Program-made: the position numbers and the translations under genes
From: Pseudoduganella armeniaca
GTDB taxonomy: Bacteria > Pseudomonadota > Gammaproteobacteria > Burkholderiales > Burkholderiaceae_D
DNA length: 64,000 bases
Direction: 5' to 3'
Assembly (NCBI RefSeq): GCF_003028855.1
Contig: NZ_CP028324.1
Span: 2,542,001-2,606,000, forward strand
The notes under the pieces: model-generated
What the model saw: only the letters and a program-made list of their open reading frames with translations
What the model was told of the DNA's origin: nothing
Databases searched by the model: none
Part shown: positions 1-8,134 of the stretch, piece by piece
How the letters are laid out: each line of letters opens with the position of its first letter
How positions within the stretch are numbered: the stretch's first letter is position 1

Positions 1-346
1 CGGTGTGAACGACTGGCGAGTCGGTCACGACACGCTTCAGGTGTTCCAGCAGACGGTGGATGGTGAGTATAACCGTGAGGCTCTCCTCTATATCATGGAT
101 GCCGATGTGTCTCCCGGCGCGTTGCCCTATAAGTGGGTGCCGGCAATCCCGAATTCTATCGATGCTTTCGAAGACCGGCAATTTCTGTATTATTCCAAGG
201 GGAGTGATAAAGCTATCAACGTGACCGCCACCTTTACCTCGGTGCGGCAAATCAGCCCGGTCCCTGAGCCAGGCACCTACGCAATGCTGCTGGCAGGCCT
301 GGGCCTGGTCGGCTGGCAGCGCAAGCGGCAATCGCGGCTGCGCTGA
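1..346 (+). CDS. PEP-CTERM sorting domain protein (5' partial)
   Basis: The reading frame is open at the window edge, so the N-terminus lies outside; the GTG at base 5 is only the first possible start codon inside the window. The last 30 or so residues form a PEP-CTERM sorting signal: the VPEPGTYAML motif, a hydrophobic stretch (LLAGLGLVGW) and a basic tail (QRKRQSRLR). Such signals direct secreted proteins of EPS-producing bacteria to exosortase for processing at the inner membrane. The rest of the protein is not recognisable. Base composition is clearly less GC-rich than the genes from 1.3 kb onward. It is a paralogue of the next gene, with a nearly identical 3' end. Confidence 0.8.
   Translation, partial: GVNDWRVGHDTLQVFQQTVDGEYNREALLYIMDADVSPGALPYKWVPAIPNSIDAFEDRQFLYYSKGSDKAINVTATFTSVRQISPVPEPGTYAMLLAGLGLVGWQRKRQSRLR
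254..327 (+). repeat. 3'-end direct repeat, copy 1 (PEP-CTERM tail)
   Basis: This 74-base stretch encodes the PEP-CTERM tail and matches 1081-1154 with one mismatch (GGTC versus GCTC). The upstream coding sequences are far more diverged. Identity at the DNA level in only this part suggests recent duplication or gene conversion of the sorting-signal module. Confidence 0.85.
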
Positions 347-456
347 ACCGGTTACGGCGCGCGAAGTTCTACCGTGCCGACTCGCCGAGATGACCCACCG
401 GCTGAGTTGCTTCAATGGCTTTGCAACAGTTTGGTAACTTCTATCGAGCACTATTT

Positions 457-1173
457 ATGAGATCATTATTAAAAGCAACGTTTGTCGCCACATTGGCGTT
501 CGCCGCGCACGCCCGGGCTGAGGTGTTCACCTACGAATATACGTCTGTCATTACCAAGGTTGAGCAATATGTTAGGAACACTAATGGCAGCCTCACCGGC
601 GGGGATGTTGGCATGTCTGACTGGCCAGGCTTCGCTGTAGCCGTAGGCGAAAAGGTGCGCGGCAGGTTCAGCTATGACACCGAGTCCCAAGAGAGCGTTG
701 CTGGGGAGTATTGCTGCGGATACTACACGACGCTGTATGTCGGCGCTCAAAATGCCCTGACCCTAACGTTCGAGAACAGCGGATACGCATATCGATCGTC
801 GAAGGACCTGCCAGTTGAGCTGGCAACCAGCACTTATCCTGCCGGCGGCGGGTCCGATGCATTCGGGGTCTGGCAGTGGGACTACGATGGCGCAAATCGT
901 CGATTGGTGAGCATTACCATGCTGGACGACACCGGCACTGCGCTCCCTTACAGACCTGATCGCATGATTCCCGATTCCCTTGCTGGATTTGCTCGGGGCG
1001 AATTTGACTACAGCATCTACTCTCCTGACTCCAGCAAAATGGTCTTCGTGTCTGGCGCTCTCACTTCTGTGCGCCAAGTCAGCCCGGTCCCTGAGCCAGG
1101 CACCTACGCAATGCTGCTGGCAGGCCTGGGCCTGCTCGGCTGGCAGCGCAAGCGCTCGTCGCGCGCTCAATAA
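457..1173 (+). CDS. PEP-CTERM sorting domain protein
   Basis: Secreted protein of 238 residues. The ATG at 457 is preferred over the upstream ATG at 415 because it opens directly into a signal peptide (MRSLLKATFVATLAFAAHARA, then EVFTYEY). The C-terminus carries SPVPEPGTYAMLLAGLG, a hydrophobic helix and QRKR, a typical exosortase sorting signal. The middle is beta-rich and resembles other PEP-CTERM proteins of unknown function. It is the second of two tandem paralogues, and both are lower in GC than the chromosome around them. A strong hairpin follows at 1231-1256. Role inferred only as an exported, probably surface or matrix-associated protein. Confidence 0.85.
   Translation: MRSLLKATFVATLAFAAHARAEVFTYEYTSVITKVEQYVRNTNGSLTGGDVGMSDWPGFAVAVGEKVRGRFSYDTESQESVAGEYCCGYYTTLYVGAQNALTLTFENSGYAYRSSKDLPVELATSTYPAGGGSDAFGVWQWDYDGANRRLVSITMLDDTGTALPYRPDRMIPDSLAGFARGEFDYSIYSPDSSKMVFVSGALTSVRQVSPVPEPGTYAMLLAGLGLLGWQRKRSSRAQ
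1081..1154 (+). repeat. 3'-end direct repeat, copy 2 (PEP-CTERM tail)
   Basis: Second copy of the 74-base repeat described at 254-327, with one mismatch. It encodes the PEP motif, membrane helix and basic end of the sorting signal. Confidence 0.85.
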
Positions 1174-1230
1174 GCCATCGTAGCGGCTCCCACGGGTCGC
1201 TACGGCCTGCCCCGATATGCAAGGGGCAAC

Positions 1231-1256
1231 TCGCCCGCCTGTCGCCAGGCGGGCGA
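1231..1256 (+). terminator. Hairpin after the PEP-CTERM genes
   Basis: TCGCCCGCCTG pairs perfectly with CAGGCGGGCGA around a TCGC tetraloop, giving an 11-bp stem. There is no clear T-run, so it is a likely transcript end or stabilising hairpin and not a classical intrinsic terminator. Confidence 0.55.
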
Positions 1257-1323
1257 CATCTTCCCGCCGGGCTCGCTACAGTTGAGTGATGATCAACTAT
1301 TCACTCAAAGAGTGCCGCTAACC

Positions 1324-1782
1324 ATGCCCAGCCTGCTTTCCTCCGCCCTGATCGGCGCCGTCGCCAGCGCCCGTTCGATGACGCCGATGGCCACCATCGC
1401 CGCCGCCCGTCTGGCCAAGCGCGAGACGCCGGGCGAACTGTTCCTGCTCGATCGTCCCCTGTTCAAATACGGCGCGCTGGCCATGGGCGTCGGTGAACTG
1501 GCCGGCGACAAGATGAAGACAGCGCCCGACCGCACCGTGTTCCTCGGCCTGCTGGCGCGCGTGATGAGCGCCGGTATCGCGGGGGCGGCGCTGGCGCCGC
1601 AGGGGCAGGAGAAGACCGGCGCCGCGCTGGCGGTGGCCACGGCCGTACCGCTGGCCTACCTGACGCTCGCCAAGCGTAAGGAGGCGATGGCGCGCATCGG
1701 CCAGACCAAGAGCGGCCTGATCGAGGATGCGCTGGTGGTGGCCGCCGGGGCGGCCGTTGTCGCACTGGCGACCCGGGGATAA
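1324..1782 (+). CDS. DUF4126-like small membrane protein
   Basis: Protein of 152 residues, rich in Ala and Gly, with three or four hydrophobic segments (SSALIGAVASARSMTPMATI, a central AGIAGAALAP segment, and VVAAGAAVVALATRG at the end). This pattern and the RSMTP motif fit the DUF4126 family of predicted inner-membrane proteins, whose function is unknown. The ATG at 1324 is chosen because the in-frame TTG at 1282 would add a polar extension in front of the first membrane helix. The gene is convergent with the amidase gene, and a hairpin lies in the gap. Confidence 0.7.
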   Translation: MPSLLSSALIGAVASARSMTPMATIAAARLAKRETPGELFLLDRPLFKYGALAMGVGELAGDKMKTAPDRTVFLGLLARVMSAGIAGAALAPQGQEKTGAALAVATAVPLAYLTLAKRKEAMARIGQTKSGLIEDALVVAAGAAVVALATRG

Positions 1783-1793
1783 GGCGTCCACCG

Positions 1794-1815
1794 CGTCCGC
1801 CTGCCGGGGCGGACG
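1794..1815. terminator. Hairpin between convergent genes
   Basis: CGTCCGCC and GGCGGACG form a perfect 8-bp stem with a 6-base loop in the short gap between the DUF4126 gene and the amidase gene. It could end transcripts from both sides, but no T-run is present. Confidence 0.45.
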
Positions 1816-1858
1816 TGGTCTCTGGAGGCCGGCGCAGCCGACCCCAGCCCTTTTGCGC

Positions 1859-3274
1859 TCATCCGATAGCGCGCTCGAGCGCGGCCGCCGCGGCCAGCAC
1901 AAGCCGGTCGCTGCCCGGTGCCGCGAACACGGTCACACCGAATGGCATGCCATCGTCATCCAGGCCCGCAGGTAGCGCAACGACTGGCGCGCCTGCCTTG
2001 CCGGTGCATTTGGCCGCCGCTGCCATGGGCACCAGGAGGACGTCGGCCTGGCCCTGCCGCAGCGCCGCGTGGATGCCGAGGTCGAGACTCAGCGCGATGT
2101 CGCGCTGGCGGTCCTCGCGGTATTGGTCCGAGTCGATGCCGGGAGCGGTGAGCGCCGCCTCCAGCAGCGACTGGCCGTACGGGATGGCGTCGGGATGCGC
2201 GCGGTTCCACGCGACGATGGCGTCCAGCGAGGCCATGCCGCATGGCCGCAGTTGCGCCAGCAGTCCGTTCAGGCTGTCCCTGAATTCGCTGCGGAACACG
2301 CTGGAGCGTACTTCGGCCAGCGCCGCGGCGCTGAGTAGGTCGCAAGGATCGACGATGACGGCGCCCGCGTCGGCCAGCCTGGCCAGCAGGCGCTCGAACG
2401 GGCCTCGGCGCCCTGGCGTGGCAACGGCATCGGCCAGGAAGCGGCGCGGAATGCCGATGCGCAGGCCTGCCAGGGGCCGATGGACGTCGCCCGTCCCGGC
2501 AAATGCCGCCAGCGTGGCCGGGTCGTGCGAGTCCGGCCCCGCGAGCGCCGCATACACCAGCGCGGCGTCGTCCACGGTCGCCGTCAGCGGCCCGGGCGAG
2601 TCTTGGCTCGGCACCAGCGGCACGACGCCATGGCGGCTGATGCGCCCGACGGTCGGCTTGAAACCGACGACGCCCGAGTGCAGTGCGGGCGCCTGGATCG
2701 AATTCTGCGTCTCGGTGCCGATGGCGAATGCGCACAGCCGGGCCGCCATCGCGGCGGCCGAGCCCACGCTCGAGCCCAGCCCGCGGCCATAGCGCAGGCC
2801 GGCGGGATGGCGCACGACGCCGCCGGCACCGCTGAATTCGGACGGCATCGTGTCCGCGACGAAGTCGGCGAATTCCGTCATGTTCGTCTTGCCCAGCAAT
2901 ACCGCCCCTGCCGCGTGCAGGCGCGTCACCAGGGTCGCTTGGTAGGGCGGCAGGAGGCAGGCCAGGGCGCGCGCCCCGGCGGACGCGGGGCTGCCATCGG
3001 TCGTGAAGACATTGTCCTTGAGCAGATACGGCACGCCGTGCAACGGCCCGCGCACCTGGCCGGCCGCCAGTTCCGCGTCGGCGCGCGCAGCCTGCTCGAG
3101 GGCACGGGGCGACACGGTGCGCACGCAATTCAGGCCGGCGTCGCCGCCGTTCATGCTTTCGATGCGCTGCAGATACCATGCAGTGACCTGGGCCGACGTG
3201 GTGGCACCAGCGGCGATGGCCGCGCCGATGGCGCGTGCCGAGCCTCGCAGGAGCAGGGTGGAAAGATCGGTCAT
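1859..3274 (-). CDS. Amidase (amidase signature family)
   Basis: Protein of 471 residues, the usual length for the amidase signature family, which hydrolyses amide bonds with a Ser-cisSer-Lys triad. The likely residues are visible: Lys86 in YLLKDN, cis-Ser168 in GRGLGSSVGSAAA, and nucleophile Ser192 in ETQNSIQAP, spaced as in the family. The glycines normally before the nucleophile (GGS) are replaced by QNS, so the site is slightly unusual. No signal peptide is seen, so it is probably cytoplasmic. The substrate cannot be read from sequence. Related annotations would be aryl-acylamidase or glutamyl-tRNA amidotransferase A-like, but there is no gatB or gatC nearby, which argues against GatA. 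Confidence 0.85.
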   Translation of the reverse strand: MTDLSTLLLRGSARAIGAAIAAGATTSAQVTAWYLQRIESMNGGDAGLNCVRTVSPRALEQAARADAELAAGQVRGPLHGVPYLLKDNVFTTDGSPASAGARALACLLPPYQATLVTRLHAAGAVLLGKTNMTEFADFVADTMPSEFSGAGGVVRHPAGLRYGRGLGSSVGSAAAMAARLCAFAIGTETQNSIQAPALHSGVVGFKPTVGRISRHGVVPLVPSQDSPGPLTATVDDAALVYAALAGPDSHDPATLAAFAGTGDVHRPLAGLRIGIPRRFLADAVATPGRRGPFERLLARLADAGAVIVDPCDLLSAAALAEVRSSVFRSEFRDSLNGLLAQLRPCGMASLDAIVAWNRAHPDAIPYGQSLLEAALTAPGIDSDQYREDRQRDIALSLDLGIHAALRQGQADVLLVPMAAAAKCTGKAGAPVVALPAGLDDDGMPFGVTVFAAPGSDRLVLAAAAALERAIG

Positions 3275-3477
3275 CGATATCGTGGGGTGGCTGGGACAGT
3301 GCCATCATGCGGCAGCGCCGCCGTCGTTGCCACTCGCATCGGCGCGGGCGCCGCCTTGCCGGGACCGGGGAGGCCGCACTGCCCCGAAAGAGGGAGCGTG
3401 CCGCGCGTCGCGGGCGATCGGTGGCCGGCCCCCGCCGCGCCGGTTACACTCCTGGCCTGCAAGGAGGAGAAGCAAGG

Positions 3478-6429
3478 ATGTCGAGTTGGCGCAATGCCCT
3501 GTTGTTGATCATGTTGGCCTGGGAGGCCCTGGTGCCGCGCCTGGCCGGCGCCCAGGACGTGCCGTCGTTCGAACGGCGCGTGTGGGGCCGTGCCGAAGGC
3601 GCGCCGCAATCGGCGTACGGCATCGCCCAGGATGGCGACGGCCTGCTGTGGTTCGCCACCGCCGCGGGCCTGTACCGCTACGACGGCGCCCGTTTTACGC
3701 GCGAGGATGCCGTGTATGGCCAGCCGCTCCAGTCAAGCAACGTCATCGCCGTGGTCTCGACCCGCGCCGGCATCGCCGTCGGCTACCAGTTCGGTGGCGT
3801 GTCCCTCTTCACGCATGCCGGGGTACGCCACTACACCGGCCGCGACGGCCTGCCGGCGGGCTCGGTGGGCACGCTGGTCGTGGACCGGTCCGGGCAGCTC
3901 TACGCCGGCACCAGCACCGGTCTTGCCAGGCTGGCGCCGGATGGCGCGCGCTGGCAGGTCTTGCCGCCCATCGCGGCGACGCGGCCACTGTTCTCCTGGA
4001 TGGGGTTCGACGCCGGCGGCACGCTGTGGGCGGTGGCCGATACGGCGCTGTATGCCCTGCCGGCAGGCGCCACGCGGTTCCGGCGGATCGCTGGACTGCG
4101 TTACGACGCGCTGCCGGCGATCGTGCGTGGCAGCGTCGTGGCCTATGCCGACGGTGCCCGGCTGCTGCGGTATTCCCCCACCGGCGTGGCCACGCCGGTG
4201 CGCCAGGCGCTGGGGATCGAAAGCGAACATATCCTGTTCGAAGGGCCGCACGCGACCTTGTGGGGCTGGCTCAAGGGCGGCACGACATTGCTGCGCGCCG
4301 CAGCCGACGGCACGCTGCATGCGGCCCGCCAGTTCGAGGGGGGCGACCTGCCGGGCCGGATGGTGACGCGCACCCTGGTCGACCGGGAAGACAACCTGTG
4401 GGTGGCGACGCTGGAGGGCGTCGAACGTTACCGCATGCACCGCCTGCGCACGCTCGCGCTGCTGCCCACGGCGATCGAGATGCACGTGGGGCGCGGGCTC
4501 GGCGACGACATCCTGGTCGCCAGCGGCAACAACGGGCCGGCCTGGCGGGCGACGCCGGACGGCCTGGCGGCGCTGCCCGGCATCGTCGGCGTCAGCGCTT
4601 CGCACCGGCAGGGCGCGGACAGCCTCTGGCTGGGCGGCACGTCCGGGATCTACCACGTGACACCGGCCGGCACGGCCCACTGGCCGCTGCCGCCCTACAT
4701 CACGAAGAGCTTCGGTGTGCAGCAGATCGTCACCGACCGGACCGGCAACGTGTGGATCGCCATTCCGCGCCACGGCCTGTTCCGCTTCGACGCCGGCAGC
4801 TGGACGAAGCTGGCGCCGCCGCCCGGCCCGGGCGACGAGACGCCGATCTGCATGCTCGCCGGGGCATCCGGCCGCACCTGGCTCGGCTACACCGGTGGGC
4901 GCGTCGCCGAACTGACGCCGGCCGGGCCGCGCTTCGTGGCGACGGGCCTGGCGGCCAGCATGGGCAACATTTTGAGTCTCCTGGAGCATGACGGCAAGCT
5001 GCTGATCGGTGGCGAGCGCGGCGTGGCCTGGCTGCGCGCCGATGGCGTCGTGCGGCCGCTGCAGCCGCAGCACGCGCCCGCGTTCATGGGCGTCTCCGGC
5101 ATGGGCATCGACCGCCTGGGCGGCCTGTGGCTGCATGGCCTGGACGGCCTGCAGCACATCGCGCCCGCCGACCTGCGTGCGTTCTGGGCCGGCGCCACGC
5201 GCGCGCTGCCATGGGAAGTGTTCGATTTCGAGGAAGGCCTGCGCGGCCAGGTGATGCAGATCCGGCCGCTGCCGTCGCTGCTCGTCGCGGCGGACGGCAA
5301 GGTCTACTACGCCACCACGTCGCAGGTCGGCTGGATCGATCCGGCTGCCGTGCGCCGCAATGTACGCCCACCGACGGTGCTGATCGAAGCGGTCCGCGTC
5401 CGCGGGCATGCCGTGCCGGCCGTGCCGGGCATGGTCCTGCCGGCCGGCACCACCGGCATCGACATTCCTTTCGCCGCCACCGCGCTGTCGATCCCGCAGC
5501 GGGTACGCTTCCGCTACCGCCTGGCCGGCGTCGATGCGGAGTGGCAGGTGCCGCAGGGCGAGCGGGCCGCGCGCTACACCAACCTAGGGCCGGGCGACTA
5601 CCGCTTCGAGGTCACCGCCGCCAACGAGGATGGGGTGTGGAACGCGACGGGCGCCGAGCTGTCGTTCCGGATCGCGCCGCTGGCATGGCAGACCTACTGG
5701 TTCCGCGCCGGCGCCGTCGTGCTGCTGGTGCTGGCCGGCGTGGCGCTATACCGCTGGCGCATGGCGGCGGTTGGTCGCCGCGCCGCCGAGCACGCGGCCA
5801 CGCGGCTGGCGGAGCGCGAACGCATCGCGCGCAACCTGCACGACAACCTGCTGCAGGGCGTGCAAGGCCTGATCCTGAGCTGCCATGCGGTGCTGATGCG
5901 CTTGCCGGCAGGGACGCCCGAGCAGCGCGCGCTGAACGACGCCATGGCGCGGGCCGACCAGATGATCGGCGAGACGCGCGACGAGGTGATGGACCTGCGC
6001 CAGGCCTCGTCGCAGCACCAGCTGCGCGCCAGGCTGGCACGGACCGTCGAGCGCTTCGGCGGGCGCCTGCGCGATGGCGTGGACGTCGAGCTGCGTGGTG
6101 ACCTGGACCGGCTGCGCCTCGACGTCGCCAACGAAATCGCCTACGTGCTGCAGGAAGCCGTCGCCAACGGCGCCCAGCATGCCGGCGCCGCGCGCATCCG
6201 GGTGGTGGTGGAAGAGTCGTCCGCAGGCGTGACGGCAACGGTGACGGACGACGGCTGCGGTATCCCGCTCGACATTGCAAGCGATGGCAAGCCAGGCCAC
6301 TGGGGCCTGGCAGGCATGCGCGAGCGCATGGCGCGGTTGGGCGGTACCGTGGCGATCGAGGGCCGCGCCGGTCGTGGCACCACCGTCACGCTGACCGTGC
6401 CGGCGCAGTCAGCCTACCCGGACGGCTGA
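3478..6429 (+). CDS. Two-component sensor histidine kinase with beta-propeller sensor
   Basis: Protein of 983 residues. It starts at an ATG seven bases after a strong AAGGAGGAGA ribosome site, then a signal peptide or anchor (WRNALLLIMLAWEALV) ending near AGAQD. Residues of about 30-660 are propeller repeats (for example DGDGLLWFATAAGLYRYDG, and NVWIAIPRHGLFRFD). A Y_Y_Y domain follows at about 675-720, then one membrane helix at about 740-760. The cytoplasmic end has a HisKA_3 dimerisation domain with His788 in RNLHDNLLQG and an HATPase domain (EAVANGAQHA, DDGCGI, GLAGMRERM). This is the NarL/LuxR-coupled class of kinases. No response regulator lies next to it, so its partner is elsewhere. 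The propeller would sense a periplasmic ligand, often carbohydrate-derived. Confidence 0.92.
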   Translation: MSSWRNALLLIMLAWEALVPRLAGAQDVPSFERRVWGRAEGAPQSAYGIAQDGDGLLWFATAAGLYRYDGARFTREDAVYGQPLQSSNVIAVVSTRAGIAVGYQFGGVSLFTHAGVRHYTGRDGLPAGSVGTLVVDRSGQLYAGTSTGLARLAPDGARWQVLPPIAATRPLFSWMGFDAGGTLWAVADTALYALPAGATRFRRIAGLRYDALPAIVRGSVVAYADGARLLRYSPTGVATPVRQALGIESEHILFEGPHATLWGWLKGGTTLLRAAADGTLHAARQFEGGDLPGRMVTRTLVDREDNLWVATLEGVERYRMHRLRTLALLPTAIEMHVGRGLGDDILVASGNNGPAWRATPDGLAALPGIVGVSASHRQGADSLWLGGTSGIYHVTPAGTAHWPLPPYITKSFGVQQIVTDRTGNVWIAIPRHGLFRFDAGSWTKLAPPPGPGDETPICMLAGASGRTWLGYTGGRVAELTPAGPRFVATGLAASMGNILSLLEHDGKLLIGGERGVAWLRADGVVRPLQPQHAPAFMGVSGMGIDRLGGLWLHGLDGLQHIAPADLRAFWAGATRALPWEVFDFEEGLRGQVMQIRPLPSLLVAADGKVYYATTSQVGWIDPAAVRRNVRPPTVLIEAVRVRGHAVPAVPGMVLPAGTTGIDIPFAATALSIPQRVRFRYRLAGVDAEWQVPQGERAARYTNLGPGDYRFEVTAANEDGVWNATGAELSFRIAPLAWQTYWFRAGAVVLLVLAGVALYRWRMAAVGRRAAEHAATRLAERERIARNLHDNLLQGVQGLILSCHAVLMRLPAGTPEQRALNDAMARADQMIGETRDEVMDLRQASSQHQLRARLARTVERFGGRLRDGVDVELRGDLDRLRLDVANEIAYVLQEAVANGAQHAGAARIRVVVEESSAGVTATVTDDGCGIPLDIASDGKPGHWGLAGMRERMARLGGTVAIEGRAGRGTTVTLTVPAQSAYPDG

Positions 6430-6443
6430 CGCCGAACGCCGGC

Positions 6444-7757
6444 TCAGGCGGCGTCGTAGCCGACCCGCTGCAGCGACCGCTCCAGCTCCGCCGCGCCGGC
6501 CGGCAGGTCCACTTGCGCGCCCAGGTCGCGCATCGTCGAGCCAAAAGCGTGCAAGGTGCGGAACAGGTGGTGCGCGCGGCATTGTTCGCCCATCTGGCCG
6601 ATGCGCACGATGTCCAGGCCGAACGAACCCGAGATCTCGACCCGGTAGCGGCGCGAGATGTGGGAGCAGATTTCCTTGCGGTCGATCCCGGCCGGCACCT
6701 CGATGCCGATCACCGAATGCAGCCGCGAGTCGGGCCGGCCGTACAAGGTCAGGCCCATGGCTTCGATGGCGCGCTGCATCGCGGTCGAACACCCGGCATG
6801 GCGGGCGAAGCGGCGTTCCAGCGTCTCCTGGCAGATCAGGTGCAATGCCTCGTGCAGCGCCAGGATACCGGAAACGGGCGCCGTGTAGTGGTAGGAGGCA
6901 TGGTGCCAGAACTGCGCTGCCAGCTTGGCATCCAGGCACCAGTGCGGCGGCGCGGACGGACGGCTTTCGATGCGCTCCCATGCCCGCTGCGACAAGGCGA
7001 TCAGCGATACGCCCGGGATCGACGACAGCCCCTTCTGGCCGCCGGTGACGACAGCGTCGACGTCCCATTCGTCCATCAGCAGCGGCGTCGTGCTGAGCGT
7101 GCAGACGGCGTCCGCGACGACCAGGCAGCCGGCCGCGCGGGCCAGCCGCGCGATGTCGGCCAGGTGATGGTTAAAGGTGGTGGACGAGGTCTCGCCATGC
7201 GCCACCGTCAGCACCGTCGGCCGCACCCGCGCCAGCGCGGCTTCCAGCTGCGCCAGGTCGACCACTTCGCCCAGCGGCACGTCCAGTACCTCGACGTCGC
7301 CGCCGACGCGCCGCGCCATTTCGGCGAAACGCGAGCTGAAGTAGCCGTTGCAGACCGACAGCACCTTCGTGCCCGGCCAGACCAGGTTGGTGATGCTCAT
7401 CTCCATCGCGGCCGAGCCGGGGCCGGCGACGCCGATGATCCACGGCGAGGCGGTCTGGAACACGTAGCGCGCCATCGACTGCACCTGGCCGATGATGCGC
7501 GCCATCGTGTCGCCCAGGTGATTGATGACGATCGAATTGGCATGCGCCACGCGCGCCGGGATCGGCACCGGGCCGGCACCCATCATCAGCAGCGGTTCGG
7601 CCGGCAGCAGGGAGTCCAGCGTCTCGATCGTTGGCTGCGCAATGGGCATCGCCGCTCGCGCCGCCGCCGCGGCCTGGCCCGCGGCCGCGCTGGCGGCGGA
7701 ACGGGTGGCGTCGAGGGTGCAGGCTTCCTGCAGGGCGTGGTGGGTCGGGATGGGCAT
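6444..7757 (-). CDS. PLP-dependent class V aminotransferase (alanine-glyoxylate type)
   Basis: Protein of 437 residues. From residue 56 it matches the alanine-glyoxylate / serine-pyruvate aminotransferase family: MMGAGPVPIPARV at the start, AGPGSAAMEM for phosphate binding, VVADAV with Asp216, and the PLP lysine Lys242 in TGGQKGLSSIPG. The first 45 or so residues are an Ala-rich extension that most relatives lack; an internal Met37 (MPIAQPTIETL) is an alternative start. The chosen start has a ribosome site (AAAGGATCG) ahead. The gene is convergent with the sensor kinase (14-bp gap) and divergent from the mod operon. Related enzymes include ureidoglycine-glyoxylate aminotransferase, but no purine-catabolism genes are adjacent. 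Confidence 0.87.
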   Translation of the reverse strand: MPIPTHHALQEACTLDATRSAASAAAGQAAAAARAAMPIAQPTIETLDSLLPAEPLLMMGAGPVPIPARVAHANSIVINHLGDTMARIIGQVQSMARYVFQTASPWIIGVAGPGSAAMEMSITNLVWPGTKVLSVCNGYFSSRFAEMARRVGGDVEVLDVPLGEVVDLAQLEAALARVRPTVLTVAHGETSSTTFNHHLADIARLARAAGCLVVADAVCTLSTTPLLMDEWDVDAVVTGGQKGLSSIPGVSLIALSQRAWERIESRPSAPPHWCLDAKLAAQFWHHASYHYTAPVSGILALHEALHLICQETLERRFARHAGCSTAMQRAIEAMGLTLYGRPDSRLHSVIGIEVPAGIDRKEICSHISRRYRVEISGSFGLDIVRIGQMGEQCRAHHLFRTLHAFGSTMRDLGAQVDLPAGAAELERSLQRVGYDAA

Positions 7758-8016
7758 GGCGATCCTTTGCGAAGCGTTGAAAGATGGATTGGGGTGCTGG
7801 GCGCGGCGGGTTGGCGCGCGGGCCGCGAGGCCAGCCGGATCGGCTGGCGGTCGGCCGGCCCGAAGGGGACGCGGCGCTGCGGGCGACGGCCGGGGATGGT
7901 GGCGGTCGGGTCCGGTCGATTCTAGCAGTCCCGTTGCCATATGGGCAATGTCGGTGCGAGCCAATCGCCGTGCTGCACTCGGCAAGGCGCACTCGGCCGA
8001 AGTGCCTACAGCGTCC
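7758..8016. other. Intergenic upstream of aminotransferase and mod operon
   Basis: Together with the operator and leader to 8130 this makes a 373-base gap between divergent genes. It is G-rich, has no convincing ORF, and should hold the aminotransferase promoter; I see no clear -35/-10 pair for it. Confidence 0.4.
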
Positions 8017-8040
8017 CGCTATATAATCAGGTAAATTGCG
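8017..8040 (+). promoter_or_regulatory. ModE-like operator overlapping the mod promoter
   Basis: The sequence CGCTATATA, a 6-base spacer, then TAAATTGCG is an imperfect inverted repeat (7 of 9 positions complementary). It closely resembles the known ModE-molybdate box (CGnTATATA half-sites). It contains a TATAAT hexamer at 8022-8027, a plausible -10 box, so a bound repressor would block RNA polymerase. A ModE gene lies at the end of the operon it precedes, which supports autoregulated repression when molybdate is plentiful. The match is by eye. Confidence 0.7.
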
Positions 8041-8068
8041 CTTTCATTAACCAGGCTTGCCGTTCACC

Positions 8069-8134
8069 ATGTCCAGTCTTCCGTCCACGCCCGCGCCATC
8101 CGCTTGGCCCGTCACCCGCGCCGGCCAGCCATGA
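8069..8134 (+). CDS. Possible 21-residue leader peptide before modB
   Basis: A short ATG-started ORF begins 29 bases after the operator. Its TGA stop overlaps the modB ATG in an ATGA junction. The peptide (MSSLPSTPAPSAWPVTRAGQP) is Pro/Ser-rich and does not look like a ModA signal peptide. The overlap would allow translational coupling into modB, and modB has no clear ribosome site of its own. It could be a real coupling ORF, a remnant of a lost upstream gene, or chance. No motif supports a function. Confidence 0.35.
   Translation: MSSLPSTPAPSAWPVTRAGQP

Noticed and set aside
1859..7757. Purine/allantoin degradation cluster (amidase plus glyoxylate aminotransferase)
   Set aside because: The two genes are separated by an unrelated sensor kinase, and no other gene of that pathway is present.
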